Source: JALCLA01 sp965653565 (GTDB taxonomy: Bacteria; Pseudomonadota; Gammaproteobacteria; Xanthomonadales; Xanthomonadaceae). From it: a stretch of DNA of 64,000 nt. The stretch spans positions 1 through 64,000 of the forward strand of contig CBFHAI010000012.1 in assembly GCA_965653565.1 (NCBI GenBank). The letters run 5' to 3'. Position numbers and translations under genes: made by a program. Position 1 is the stretch's first letter, and every line of letters starts with the position of its first letter. The notes beneath the pieces were generated by a model, which did no database searches, was not told the DNA's origin, and worked only from the letters and a program-made list of their open reading frames with translations. Shown piece after piece: positions 26,406 through 35,021 of the stretch.

Positions 26406-27319
26406 ATACCGGGGAAGTGATTGCTTCCGTCGAAGCCCATTTGCAGAATCTAGTCGGTCACAGGTTCGATGTTATTGAAGTTGCCAAGCCAGTGTCGCCG
26501 GATGCTGCGGTCAACCTCGCCAAAATTATTTCGAAACTTTCTCCGATGGTTGGCAACCTCATCGAATTCAACGCCATTGAATACCTCAACGACATTCCTG
26601 GGCTCGCGGCACACGGCAAGTGGGAAAGGCAAGACCCTGGGTTTCCCGACAATATTTTTGTTGGGGATGTCCAGCCTAGGCCGGGACTAGAAATAAAGGC
26701 ATGGCTGCCGCTTGCGACAGAAATTACGGCGCGATTCCGGGGAAGTCAGACGCAGCTTGCAGCTGGAAACACTTCCGTTGCAGTGCTCGCCTGGCTGCCA
26801 GAGTTCCTCGTATTCGGTAAGCCAGTAATCATTGGCGCGATGATGGTTTCCGGACTGGCTGTGGCCCAAGCACGTGATGCGCACTACCACAATGTCCCGG
26901 ACTACCTGGTTATTGAGCCAGAGGACACGACCTTGCGCACCGCAAACTTGCAGCAGACCAATGCTGCGGGCTACAAATTCCAAGGTACTGCCGCACAAAA
27001 GGCGGAAGCCGCAGCACTAATAGGGGAGTGGGGGCCTGATGGTCGTAACCATTCGGCTGAAGCAACCTATCAGGCAAGATTGCGCGAACTTACCAGCCGC
27101 TTCCCGTACCGACTCGATACGAACTTCGCCAAGATGGATCGAGTGGATCAGGCAGATGTCGAAGCCTTCAAAGCGCGAGTGTACGCATCGCAGTTTCACG
27201 GACGAACAGTGGGCGAATGGAGGCGACTGCTTGCTAGCCGTAACTCCTCTGCAATTGCCGCAGTGCTACACGACACGTTCGACATCACTGATGTGAATGG
27301 GACCACCTTGGTCGAATAA
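26402..27319 (+). CDS. Putative type II restriction endonuclease (PD-(D/E)XK candidate)
   Basis: 305 residues with no membrane or signal segment. A PD-(D/E)XK pattern can be read as Pro82-Asp83 and Glu97-Ile-Lys99 (FPDNIF ... PGLEIKAW), followed by LATEITARFRGSQ. It overlaps the controller-like gene by four bases and converges on a DNA methyltransferase gene with a two-base gap, the standard layout of a restriction-modification module. Base composition and codons are more AT-rich than in the flanking core genes, suggesting transfer. I do not recognise the subfamily or site specificity; the assignment rests on context plus the motif. Confidence 0.72.
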   Translation: MNTGEVIASVEAHLQNLVGHRFDVIEVAKPVSPDAAVNLAKIISKLSPMVGNLIEFNAIEYLNDIPGLAAHGKWERQDPGFPDNIFVGDVQPRPGLEIKAWLPLATEITARFRGSQTQLAAGNTSVAVLAWLPEFLVFGKPVIIGAMMVSGLAVAQARDAHYHNVPDYLVIEPEDTTLRTANLQQTNAAGYKFQGTAAQKAEAAALIGEWGPDGRNHSAEATYQARLRELTSRFPYRLDTNFAKMDRVDQADVEAFKARVYASQFHGRTVGEWRRLLASRNSSAIAAVLHDTFDITDVNGTTLVE

Positions 27320-27321
27320 CC

Positions 27322-28440
27322 CTAGAAGAGCTCCGGCGCAGTCTTGAATCTTTCTACCCCTAGCTGAAAGTAAGTTGGATCGAGTTCACACGAATACGCT
27401 CTACGCCCAAGCTTCTTGGCCGCCAGAGACGCAGAAAACAATCCACCAAACGGTTCCCAGACTACATCGCCTTCATCGCTCGAAGCGGCGATTGTCAGGC
27501 TCATCAGGTCGAGCGGCTTTTGATTGAGGTGCGCAGCCTTGCCGCCCGCCAAGTGGGGCACCTTGACTCGCTCACGTCCATGTAAGGCATTGCGATCCCA
27601 CACGTTCGTGAAACCCATCGGGCAGTGAAATTTCGTTCGGAGCGACGCCCACTCGACTTCAGTGAGTGGCGTCCTACCATTCGCTGAAAAGTACGGTTTC
27701 CCCTCAGGTGCACCATGCTGGTTCGCGTACGTGGCCAGCTTTACGAACATCGCTGGCGGTGGGAAGTACCAGAGGTGGCCTTGATCGAGATATTTCCGAA
27801 CTGCTACGTCCTTGACGCCGCATGCGTCGTTTGCTCGTCGCATGGGAAGCCCGGTCCTTTTCCACTCGCGGAACAGCCAGCGCTGCAGAGTGAGGCCGTC
27901 CAGCTTTGGCTCAAAGACATACTGCACGCACAACTCGGTGACAACGGGAAAACGCCGAATCTTCGCGGTGTTTACATTGCCCGCGATATGCGCCTTCCCC
28001 TTGTTCCAGACGTTTGCGTTTACGTATCTCCAGCCGTGGCGCTCCAAGACAGGGTGCACAGTCGCCCAACCGATCTCAGAGTTCCAGAACCAGAGTGTCG
28101 TGGACCCTGTCGCGCCCTGACTCCACTTCTCAACATGAGGTTCGTACCACTGCGCGATCTCAAGATGGTCAGACGTGTCGCCCTCAAAACCCAAGACCCC
28201 ATAGGCTCCATCACTGACAATCACCGCAGGAGCCGGCCACCGGGAATAGCTGTCTAAGCTATTACCCAGACACAACGTCACTGCGTCGTCGGTATAGATG
28301 CCTGTAGTCGGCGCGTCATGTAGCGTCACGGCCTTGCCGCGTCCTACAGTACTTGTCGGTGTCGACTTCTTCGGCAAATTCATTCCGCGGTCCGTCACGC
28401 AAATGTCGTGCCCAGCATAGTCCAATTCGGCCAGCTCCAT
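27322..28440 (-). CDS. Site-specific DNA methyltransferase (beta-class N4-C/N6-A type)
   Basis: About 372 residues from ATG 28440 (ATG 28386 is also possible; the frame is open to 28572). Motif IV is an unusual S-D-G-A-Y-G at about 76-81 in place of (S/D)PPY. A long target-recognition region follows, then NQKPLDLM (motif X-like) and VWEPFGG near residue 328 (motif I, SAM binding). The order IV-TRD-X-I defines the beta class, amino-methylating adenine N6 or cytosine N4. It is the modification partner of the endonuclease candidate it converges on. It shares the lower GC of the module. Confidence 0.87.
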   Translation of the reverse strand: MELAELDYAGHDICVTDRGMNLPKKSTPTSTVGRGKAVTLHDAPTTGIYTDDAVTLCLGNSLDSYSRWPAPAVIVSDGAYGVLGFEGDTSDHLEIAQWYEPHVEKWSQGATGSTTLWFWNSEIGWATVHPVLERHGWRYVNANVWNKGKAHIAGNVNTAKIRRFPVVTELCVQYVFEPKLDGLTLQRWLFREWKRTGLPMRRANDACGVKDVAVRKYLDQGHLWYFPPPAMFVKLATYANQHGAPEGKPYFSANGRTPLTEVEWASLRTKFHCPMGFTNVWDRNALHGRERVKVPHLAGGKAAHLNQKPLDLMSLTIAASSDEGDVVWEPFGGLFSASLAAKKLGRRAYSCELDPTYFQLGVERFKTAPELF

Positions 28441-28653
28441 CTCGTGTATTCGCCTAACGATAGGTAGGAAATTTCCGTTATGCGACCCAAAGCTCTGAGA
28501 GCATTGCGAGGCGGGCTCCTGCACATGGGCGATCAAGAAACCTTCTTGCGCTACCAACGAACTGGAGCGCACGCAGAGCCGGCGATTTTTAGGAAACCGT
28601 CCTTTCGATCTTCGCGTCTGCAGAAGCGCCGAGAGGCGTACCTCGATAAGCGA

Positions 28654-29229
28654 TCATCGATTGAGGCAACGAAATGTCAAATTGATTCGCTCGCTTTCTA
28701 CTGCTTTCGTGCGTGCGACTGCATGCCTCCAGTCTTTCTGCGTCCTCCCTTGCATCACCACCAAGCTCCCATGCCCAAGCACCATTTCATGCTTGCGCCC
28801 ATCCGCTTTTCGCTTGAACACAAACCGCCGTTCCGCGCCAAGGCTCACTGACGCAATCACTGGCTCCGACCCCAGTTCGGGTTCGTCGTCGCTGTGCCAG
28901 CCCATCGAGTCCCTGCCGTCGCGGTATAGGTTTGCGAGGACGCTGTTGAACGGCGCACTTAGCTCGCGCGCAAGTCGCTCGCGAATCGCCAGCAGCGCCT
29001 CGGGCCACGGATGCGGCGCGAAGCGCGCACCGGAGTATTTGTAGTCAGTCCCCGGATCCCCAATCCAGCAACTCAACCGCGGCGAGTCGATTTCGCGGCC
29101 GAAGAGTTTGATGCGGTGGGTTTCCCACGGGATCGTGGTGCGCAGCGTCGCGAAGAGGGTGTCGGCTTCGTCGGGTGGGAGCCAGGTGGGGTTGTAGGTG
29201 ATGTCGGGTTTGGGTGCCGGCGTGGACAT
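28654..29229 (-). CDS. alkB: AlkB-like 2-oxoglutarate/Fe(II) dioxygenase (DNA alkylation repair)
   Basis: 191 residues. Iron ligands are His112 and Asp114 (GWHSDDEPELG) and His169 (DWRHAVART); Arg181 and Arg187 in RINLTFR bind 2-oxoglutarate. NLYRDGRDSMGWHSD and SLGAERRF are typical of the ABH2/ABH3-like bacterial group. It oxidatively removes 1-methyladenine and 3-methylcytosine from nucleic acids. The ATG at 29227-29229 is the first plausible start; the long frame continuing to 30519 is a shadow of the amidase gene. It lies beside the restriction module, but codon use is of the core type. Confidence 0.92.
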   Translation of the reverse strand: MSTPAPKPDITYNPTWLPPDEADTLFATLRTTIPWETHRIKLFGREIDSPRLSCWIGDPGTDYKYSGARFAPHPWPEALLAIRERLARELSAPFNSVLANLYRDGRDSMGWHSDDEPELGSEPVIASVSLGAERRFVFKRKADGRKHEMVLGHGSLVVMQGRTQKDWRHAVARTKAVESERINLTFRCLNR

Positions 29230-29244
29230 GGCGTGGTCGCACCT

Positions 29245-29270
29245 GGATTCCCGCTTTCGCGGGAATGACG
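29245..29270. repeat. Single copy of the ATTCCCGC-N4-GCGGGAAT repeat
   Basis: ATTCCCGC (29247-29254) and GCGGGAAT (29259-29266) around TTTC repeat the core seen twice near position 100-190, here with the flanks CTGG and GACG. It occupies the short gap between the alkB-like and amidase-like genes. Confidence 0.75.
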
Positions 29271-30617
29271 TTAGGTGGCGTCGAGGACGGCGGCGAGGAT
29301 TTCGCCGAGTTCGAGCAGGCGCAGGTCGCTGCCGGGGGCGCCGACGAGTTGCAGGCCGATGCCTTCGCCCAGCGGGATCGAGAGTGCGGGGCAGCCGCCC
29401 AGCGAGGCGAGTGCGGTGAAGTCGGGGACGTTGCCGGGTTCCGGTGCGTCGGCGGGCGGCGGGGTCATCGGGGTGGTGGGGAGGAGCAGGACGTCGAAGC
29501 GTTCGAAGAGGTGGCGCACTTGCACGACGAAGCCGTCGAGGCGGCGGTCGGCGCGGGCGTAGTCCACCGCGGTTTTGCGTTGCGCGTAGTCGAGCATGGC
29601 GCGCATGCGGGGCGGGACGTCGTCGAGGTCGGCGCCGTGGGTGGCGAGGAGTTCGGCTTCGATCATCAGCAGGGCGGCGCGGCGCGTGGCGACGATGTCG
29701 AGCGGGGCGAGGTCGAGGTTGGCGGGGGCGCAGCTTCCGAAGATGGGGCGCGCGATTTCCAGCGCGCGTTCGAAGCGCGCGAGTACCGCGGGTTGCGCAC
29801 CGAGTTCGGCGAGGTCCGCGACGACGCCGGCGCGCAGCACGCCGGGCACCCAGTCCGGCGGGGCCATCGGGACGCGGCGTTTGCGTGAGCGCGGGTCGCG
29901 CGGGTCGTGGCCGGCCATCACGTGCAGCAGGGGCGTGGCGTCCTGCACGCTGCGCACGAGTAGGCCGGGGCAGTCGAGGCGGCGCAGCACGGGCACGAGG
30001 CCGTGGGTGGAGAGTTCGCCGAAGGTGGGTTTGAGGCCGACCAGGCCGCAGAAGGCGGCGGGGACGCGTACGCCGCCGAGGGTGTCGAAGCCGAGTGCTG
30101 CGATGGCGTGGCCCGCGGCCACCGCGATGGCGGCACCGGACGAGGCGCCGCCGGGCAGGCGCGTGGCGTCGCGTGGGTGGCGGGCGTCGCCGTAGTGGGC
30201 GTTGCGGCCGACGGTGCCGAAGGCGGCTTCGTCGAGGTGGGTTTTGCCGAGCAGTACGGCGCCGGCGCCGCGCAGGCGCGCCACCACGTGGGCGTCTTCG
30301 CGTGCGATGCGGCCGTGGCGGGCGCGCAGGCCGGCGCTGGTGGGCAGGCCGGCGACGTCGATGTTGTCGTTGATGGCGAGCGGGATGCCGTCGAGGCGGC
30401 CGTAGGGCTGGCCTGCGCCGCGGCGTTCGTCGGAGGCCGCCGCGGCGGCGAGCGCGCCGGTGGCATCGACGTGGATCCAGGCATTGAGCGCCGCATCGCG
30501 CTCGATCGCGGCCAGGCACGATTCGGTGAGCTCCACGCTGCTGATCTCACCGCGCGCCAGGGCGTGCAACACGCTGCATAGCGGCGCCTGGCGCAGACGC
30601 TCGGCAGTTCGGGGCAT
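29271..30617 (-). CDS. Amidase-signature-fold protein lacking the catalytic triad
   Basis: 448 residues along the whole amidase signature fold (GatA/AtzF-like): GRLDGIPLAINDNID, GKTHLDEAAFG, PGGASSGAAIAVAAG, DTLGGVRVPAAFCGLVGLKP. The catalytic Lys of the K-D-N motif is Asn83. The cis-Ser of G-G-S-S-G is Ala158. The nucleophile of D-T-G-G-S is Gly182. Flanking structural residues are conserved and the frame is open, so this is not simple decay. It probably does not hydrolyse amides by the standard mechanism; a binding role or an altered chemistry is possible. Codon use is typical of the core. Confidence 0.85.
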   Translation of the reverse strand: MPRTAERLRQAPLCSVLHALARGEISSVELTESCLAAIERDAALNAWIHVDATGALAAAAASDERRGAGQPYGRLDGIPLAINDNIDVAGLPTSAGLRARHGRIAREDAHVVARLRGAGAVLLGKTHLDEAAFGTVGRNAHYGDARHPRDATRLPGGASSGAAIAVAAGHAIAALGFDTLGGVRVPAAFCGLVGLKPTFGELSTHGLVPVLRRLDCPGLLVRSVQDATPLLHVMAGHDPRDPRSRKRRVPMAPPDWVPGVLRAGVVADLAELGAQPAVLARFERALEIARPIFGSCAPANLDLAPLDIVATRRAALLMIEAELLATHGADLDDVPPRMRAMLDYAQRKTAVDYARADRRLDGFVVQVRHLFERFDVLLLPTTPMTPPPADAPEPGNVPDFTALASLGGCPALSIPLGEGIGLQLVGAPGSDLRLLELGEILAAVLDAT

Positions 30618-30793
30618 GAGACTCTCCAGCGGGACGAACCCGAATGGTGATCGATTGCCGCTTCGGCATCAAACCGGGGAAAATCCGTTCGGGGCGCCGC
30701 GAGGCGTCCAGACTGTCGCGTCGATCCGATCCCGCCGCCTCGGCATTGGCGGCCTGCTGCAGTTCGTCCCTAAATTTCCCCGGAGCCAGCGAC

Positions 30794-32392
30794 ATGAGCG
30801 AGCGCGAAAGCATGCAGTACGACGTGGTGACGGTGGGCGCCGGCCCGGCCGGCCTCGCCTTCGCCATCCGGCTCAAGCAGCTGAAACCGGAACTTTCGGT
30901 GTGCGTGATCGAGAAGGCGTCGACCATCGGCGCGCATATTTTGTCCGGTGCGGTGATCGAACCGGCCGCGCTCGACGCGCTGTTGCCGGAATGGCGCAAG
31001 AGCCCGCCGCCGATCTGCGTGCCGGCCACCGACGACGAATTCTGGCTGCTGTCGAAAACCGGCGGCCGCAAACTGCCGGTGCCGCCGGGCATGAAGAACC
31101 ACGGCAATTTCATCGTGTCGCTGGGCGCGATGTGCGCGTGGCTAGCGCCGCAGGCCGAGGCGCTGGGTGTGGAAATCTATCCGGGCTTCGCCGCGGCCGA
31201 GCCGTTCTTCAACGCGGATGGTTCCGTCGGCGGCGTGCGCATCGGCGATATGGGCGTGGCGCGCGATGGGTCGCACAAGGCCGGCTACACGCAGGGCATC
31301 GATATTCTCGCGCCGATCACGGTGCTGGCCGAAGGCGCGCGCGGGCATCTGACCAAGCAACTGGTCGCGAAATACGAGCTCGATCGCGATTGCGATCCGC
31401 AGGGTTATTCGATCGGCATCAAGGAACTCTGGCAGGTGCCCGCCGGCCGCGTGTCGCCGGGCAAGATCGTTCATAGCTTCGGCTGGCCGGCCGATACGAG
31501 CACTTACGGCGGCAGTTTTCTTTATCACCTCGACAACGATCGCGTCGCGCTGGGCTATGTGTCGGGCCTCGACTACCGCGATCCGATGTATCAGCCCTAC
31601 GAAGCCTTCCAGCAATGGAAGAACCACCCGATGGTGGCGCCATTGCTCGAAGGCGGCACGCTGCTGTCGGCCGGTGCGCGCGCGATCGTCACCGGCGGTT
31701 ATCAATCGCTGCCGAAGGTCGAAATGCCCGGCGCCTTGTTGATCGGCGATACCGCGGGCCTGCTCAACGTGCCGAAGATCAAGGGCACGCACCAGGCGAT
31801 CAAGAGCGCGATGCTGGCGGCCGAGCATCTCGTCGCCACGGGTTCGGTGGTCGGCTGGGACGCGAAGCTGCGCGATTCGGACGTGATGCGCGAGTTGAAA
31901 TCGGTGCGCAATATCAAGCCCGGCTTCAAGCGCGGCCTGTGGTTCGGCATGTTCAACGCGGCGTGGGAAACGGTGACCGGCGGACGGTCGCCGTGGACGC
32001 TGCGCAACAAGGCGGATTGGTCGTCGCTTCATAAGCTAGGCGAGCACGAATCGCCGAAGCGCGATTACCTGGAGCGCAAGTTGCCGCCACGCGATCGGCT
32101 CGCCGGCGTCTACTTCGCCGCCACCGAACACGACGAAGACCAGCCCGTGCATCTGCGTGTCACCGACACCAGCATCTGCGTCGAAAAATGCGCCGAGGAA
32201 TACGGCAATCCGTGCACGCGCTTCTGCCCCGCCGCCGTCTACGAAATCGTGCAGGACGACGCCGGCAAACGCCTGCAGATCAACGCCGCCAACTGCGTCC
32301 ACTGCAAGACCTGCGACATCAAGGATCCGTACCAGATCATCAACTGGGTGACGCCGGAAGGTGGGGCCGGGCCGAATTATCTGAATCTTTAG
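30794..32392 (+). CDS. Electron-transfer flavoprotein:ubiquinone oxidoreductase (ETF-QO)
   Basis: 532 residues, normal length. The FAD motif VGAGPAGLAFAIRLKQ is at the N-terminus. LSGAVIEPAALDALLPEW and GGYQSLPKVEMPGALLIGD are family hallmarks. The C-terminal 4Fe-4S ligands are in CTRFCP near residue 470 and CVHCKTCD near 502, followed by INWVTPEGG. It passes electrons from ETF (etfB/etfA at 40.6-42.4 kb) to ubiquinone at the inner membrane during fatty-acid and amino-acid oxidation. ATG 30794 follows GGAGCCAGC; the frame is open to 30644 but family N-termini fit this start. Confidence 0.96.
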   Translation: MSERESMQYDVVTVGAGPAGLAFAIRLKQLKPELSVCVIEKASTIGAHILSGAVIEPAALDALLPEWRKSPPPICVPATDDEFWLLSKTGGRKLPVPPGMKNHGNFIVSLGAMCAWLAPQAEALGVEIYPGFAAAEPFFNADGSVGGVRIGDMGVARDGSHKAGYTQGIDILAPITVLAEGARGHLTKQLVAKYELDRDCDPQGYSIGIKELWQVPAGRVSPGKIVHSFGWPADTSTYGGSFLYHLDNDRVALGYVSGLDYRDPMYQPYEAFQQWKNHPMVAPLLEGGTLLSAGARAIVTGGYQSLPKVEMPGALLIGDTAGLLNVPKIKGTHQAIKSAMLAAEHLVATGSVVGWDAKLRDSDVMRELKSVRNIKPGFKRGLWFGMFNAAWETVTGGRSPWTLRNKADWSSLHKLGEHESPKRDYLERKLPPRDRLAGVYFAATEHDEDQPVHLRVTDTSICVEKCAEEYGNPCTRFCPAAVYEIVQDDAGKRLQINAANCVHCKTCDIKDPYQIINWVTPEGGAGPNYLNL

Positions 32393-32417
32393 ATCGGCGA
32401 CGTGCGGCGTTGCCATC

Positions 32418-32444
32418 GGACCGCATTCGGACTAAATTCGGTCC
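32418..32444. promoter_or_regulatory. Inverted repeat upstream of Phd/RelE genes (operator candidate)
   Basis: GGACCG (32418-32423) and CGGTCC (32439-32444) flank the direct repeat ATTCGGAC/ATTCGGTC. The element ends 19 bases before the antitoxin ATG, where a Phd-family repressor is expected to bind. Assignment is by position and symmetry only. Confidence 0.45.
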
Positions 32445-32463
32445 ACCGCTGGAGGGCCGTGAG

Positions 32464-32733
32464 ATGGGCTTCGAACGTGTCAAACCGCTCAGTTATCTGA
32501 AGGCCAATGCGGCCGAAATACTCGATGCATTGGCCGAGGATGGCGAGCCGCTGATCATTACGCGCAACGGCGAAGTGCGCGCCGTGCTGCAGGACGCCGC
32601 AAGCTACGAGCGCACACAGGAAACGCTGGCACTGCTGAAGATTCTGGCGCTGGGCCAGCGCGAAGTGGAAGCCGGCGCGGTAACTCCGGCGCGCGAAGTA
32701 GTCGAACGCCTGCGTCGCCGCAAAGACGCCTGA
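32464..32733 (+). CDS. Phd/YefM-family antitoxin
   Basis: 89 residues. The N-terminal Phd/YefM DNA-binding fold is seen as KPLSYLKANAAEILDALAED and PLIITRNGEVRAVLQDAASY. The charged C-terminal helix should wrap the toxin. The ATG at 32464 follows GGAGGGCCGTGAG, a strong ribosome-binding site. It overlaps the toxin start by one base (TGATG), so the pair is coupled. It lies downstream of the ETF-QO gene without being part of its function. Confidence 0.9.
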   Translation: MGFERVKPLSYLKANAAEILDALAEDGEPLIITRNGEVRAVLQDAASYERTQETLALLKILALGQREVEAGAVTPAREVVERLRRRKDA

Positions 32734-33059
32734 TGCGGTTCGAGGTCATCCTCACCGCGAGTGCGGTGCGCGATCTGGAGCTCATTCACGAGTACGTCGT
32801 GCAATCAGGATCGGTCGCGGCCGGCGAGCGGCTACTCGATCAGATGCTCGCGCTGATAGAAAAACTTGAAACCCATCCCGATCGCGGCTCGATTCCGCCG
32901 GAACTGCTCGATCTGGGCGTGCGCGACTTCCGCCAGTTGCATTTCAAAGTCTGGCGCGTCATTTATCGCACGCTGGAAAACCGCGTGGAAATCCGCCTCA
33001 TAGCGGATGGCCGGCGCGACATGGTTTCGTTGCTGGCGCAACGTTTGTTCTCGACCTGA
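32733..33059 (+). CDS. RelE/ParE-family toxin
   Basis: 108 residues with the RelE/ParE fold: SAVRDLELIHEYVVQSG, a leucine-rich second helix (LLDQMLALIEKLETHPDRGS), then RQLHFKVWRVIYRTLENRVE and the conserved tail LIADGRRDMVSLLAQRL. It either cleaves mRNA on ribosomes or poisons gyrase; the sequence does not decide. The frame is complete, unlike the HigB and AbiEii toxins elsewhere in this window. Confidence 0.9.
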   Translation: MRFEVILTASAVRDLELIHEYVVQSGSVAAGERLLDQMLALIEKLETHPDRGSIPPELLDLGVRDFRQLHFKVWRVIYRTLENRVEIRLIADGRRDMVSLLAQRLFST

Positions 33060-33075
33060 CTCTCTCCAACCCGTC

Positions 33076-33954
33076 ATGCCCACCCTCGCCCTCGCCACCG
33101 CCATCTCCGCCGCCGGTCTCGACGACGACCTGCATCCATTGCAGGACGCTTGTCAGGCTGCAGGTCTGCAAGCCGATATCGTGGCCTGGGACGATCCCAC
33201 CGTGTCGTGGAAGCGGTTCGATGCGGTGTTGTTGCGGTCGACGTGGGATTACACGCAGCGGTTGGATGAATTCCTGGCGTGGTGCGAGCGCGTTTCGCGG
33301 GTGACGACGCTGTTCAATCCGCTCGAAGTGGTGCGGTGGAATACCGACAAGCATTATCTCGGCGAATTGGCGAAGCGCGGCGTACCGGTGATTCCGAGCC
33401 ACTACATCGAAACTGACGGCGATGCGGCCAAATTTCCGGATTTCGAGGAATTCGTCGTGAAGCCTTGCGTCGGCGCCGGCTCGCGCGGTGCGAAGCGGTT
33501 CGTGCGCGCCGAGCGCGATGCCGCGATCGTGCATGCGCGTTCGCTGCTCGACGCCGGTAAAAGCGTGCTGGTGCAGCCGTATCTGGCGCAGGTCGACGAT
33601 GCCGGCGAAACCGCGCTGCTGTTCTTCGATGGACGCTTTTCGCATGCGATCCGCAAAGGCCCGCTGCTGCGCCGTGGCGAGGCCGCTACGCGCGCGCTGT
33701 TCGCGCCCGAGCAGATCATGTCGCGCACGCCGTCCGATCACGAACGTCTGGTCGCAAAACAAGTGCTCGCCGCATTGCCGTTCGAGCGGCTGGCCTATGC
33801 GCGCGTCGATCTGCTGCCCTCGGCCGAAGGTCCGCAGTTGCTCGAATTGGAGTTGACCGAACCGTCGCTGTTCTTCGCCACCGCGAAGGGCGCGGCCGAT
33901 CGCTTCGCCACCGTGCTGGCCGATCGGCTCGCGCGGCTGGCGGCGTCGGCCTGA
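33076..33954 (+). CDS. ATP-grasp domain protein (RimK/glutathione-synthetase-like)
   Basis: 292 residues. A pre-ATP-grasp domain (about 1-90) includes VLLRSTWDYTQRLDEFLAW, a hallmark of a hypothetical ATP-grasp subgroup. The nucleotide-binding region follows with EFVVKPCVGAGSRGAKRF, then VLVQPYLAQV and the Mg-binding LLELELTEPSLFF. ATP-grasp enzymes ligate a carboxylate to an amine or thiol through an acyl phosphate. The substrates are unknown; some relatives act in peptide or cycloserine synthesis. It begins 16 bases after the RelE-type toxin stop, with no functional link visible. Confidence 0.85.
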   Translation: MPTLALATAISAAGLDDDLHPLQDACQAAGLQADIVAWDDPTVSWKRFDAVLLRSTWDYTQRLDEFLAWCERVSRVTTLFNPLEVVRWNTDKHYLGELAKRGVPVIPSHYIETDGDAAKFPDFEEFVVKPCVGAGSRGAKRFVRAERDAAIVHARSLLDAGKSVLVQPYLAQVDDAGETALLFFDGRFSHAIRKGPLLRRGEAATRALFAPEQIMSRTPSDHERLVAKQVLAALPFERLAYARVDLLPSAEGPQLLELELTEPSLFFATAKGAADRFATVLADRLARLAASA

Positions 33955-33976
33955 GCGGCGTCGCTGCCGAAAACCG

Positions 33977-33999
33977 CGCGAAAAAGCGCTTTTTTCGCG
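33977..33999. other. Perfect 9-bp hairpin between ATP-grasp and cysD genes
   Basis: CGCGAAAAA (33977-33985) pairs with TTTTTCGCG (33991-33999) around five bases, GCGCT. The position after a plus-strand stop codon suggests a terminator, but the T tract lies inside the stem rather than after it. No riboswitch is evident in the remaining leader of cysD. Confidence 0.5.
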
Positions 34000-34109
34000 A
34001 AATCGGCACGACGGTTGTTTCGACATACCGCGGCGTGGTTTGCGCCGCCGGGCTGCGTAACCGAAACTGCGCGCTGTTTTCCGCGATCCACGAGCCCATC
34101 CCCGGACGC

Positions 34110-35021
34110 ATGAGCGCCCTCCCCGCCCTGACCCATCTGGATCGGCTCGAAGCCGAAAGCCTGCACATCCTGCGCGAAGTCGCCGCCGAGAGCCGCCATC
34201 CGGTGCTGCTGTATTCGATCGGCAAGGACAGCTCGGTGCTGCTGCACCTGCTGCTGAAGGCCTTCGCGCCGGCGCCGCCGCCGATTCCGCTGCTGCATGT
34301 CGACACCGGCTGGAAGTTCCGCGAAATGATCGCGTTCCGCGATCGGCGCGTGGCCGAAACCGGCGTCGATCTGCGCGTGCACATCAACCCGGACGGCCTG
34401 CGCGAAGGCATCGGCCCGTTCACCCACGGCTCGGCCGTGCATACCGATGTGATGAAGACCCAGGGTCTCAAACAGGCGCTGGCGAAATTTGGATTCGACG
34501 CCGCGATCGGCGGCGCGCGGCGCGATGAAGAGAAGTCGCGCGCCAAGGAGCGCGTGTTTTCGTTCCGCAGTTCGCAGCAGCGCTGGGATCCGAAAGCGCA
34601 GCGGCCGGAACTTTGGAATCTGTACAACACGCGGCTCGGCGTGGGCGAGAGCCTGCGCGTGTTTCCGTTGTCGAACTGGACCGAGCTCGATGTGTGGCTC
34701 TACATCTGGCGCGAAAACATTCCGGTGGTGCCGCTGTATTTCGCCGCCGAGCGGCCGATCGTCGAGCGCGAAGGGTCGCTGATCCTGGTCGATGACGAAC
34801 GGCTGCCGTTGCATGCCGGCGAATCGCCGATCGCAAGGCGCGTTCGGTTCCGCACGCTCGGCTGCTATCCGCTCACCGGCGCGATCGAATCCGACGCCGA
34901 TTCGCTGGAAAAAGTGATCGCCGAAATGCTCGTCTCGCGCAGTTCCGAGCGCCAGGGCCGCGTGATCGATCGCGACGGCGGCGCCTCGATGGAAAAGAAG
35001 AAGCAGGAAGGTTACTTCTGA
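34110..35021 (+). CDS. cysD: Sulfate adenylyltransferase subunit 2 (small, PAPS-reductase-like)
   Basis: 303 residues, normal length. Nucleotide motif LYSIGKDSSVLLHLLLKAF (SGGKDS-like PP-loop), LLHVDTGWKF, then GGARRDEEKSRAKERVFSFR and the C-terminal MEKKKQEGYF typical of CysD. With CysN it makes APS from sulfate and ATP in the assimilation pathway. ATG 34110 matches family N-termini (THLDRLEAESLHILREV); the frame is open upstream. Its TGA overlaps the ATG of the fused cysNC gene, giving a tight two-gene operon. Confidence 0.97.
   Translation: MSALPALTHLDRLEAESLHILREVAAESRHPVLLYSIGKDSSVLLHLLLKAFAPAPPPIPLLHVDTGWKFREMIAFRDRRVAETGVDLRVHINPDGLREGIGPFTHGSAVHTDVMKTQGLKQALAKFGFDAAIGGARRDEEKSRAKERVFSFRSSQQRWDPKAQRPELWNLYNTRLGVGESLRVFPLSNWTELDVWLYIWRENIPVVPLYFAAERPIVEREGSLILVDDERLPLHAGESPIARRVRFRTLGCYPLTGAIESDADSLEKVIAEMLVSRSSERQGRVIDRDGGASMEKKKQEGYF

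Noticed and set aside
19983..28653. Possible prophage or integrative element
   Set aside because: No integrase, transposase, att repeat pair or phage structural gene is visible; only cargo-type genes and duplications.
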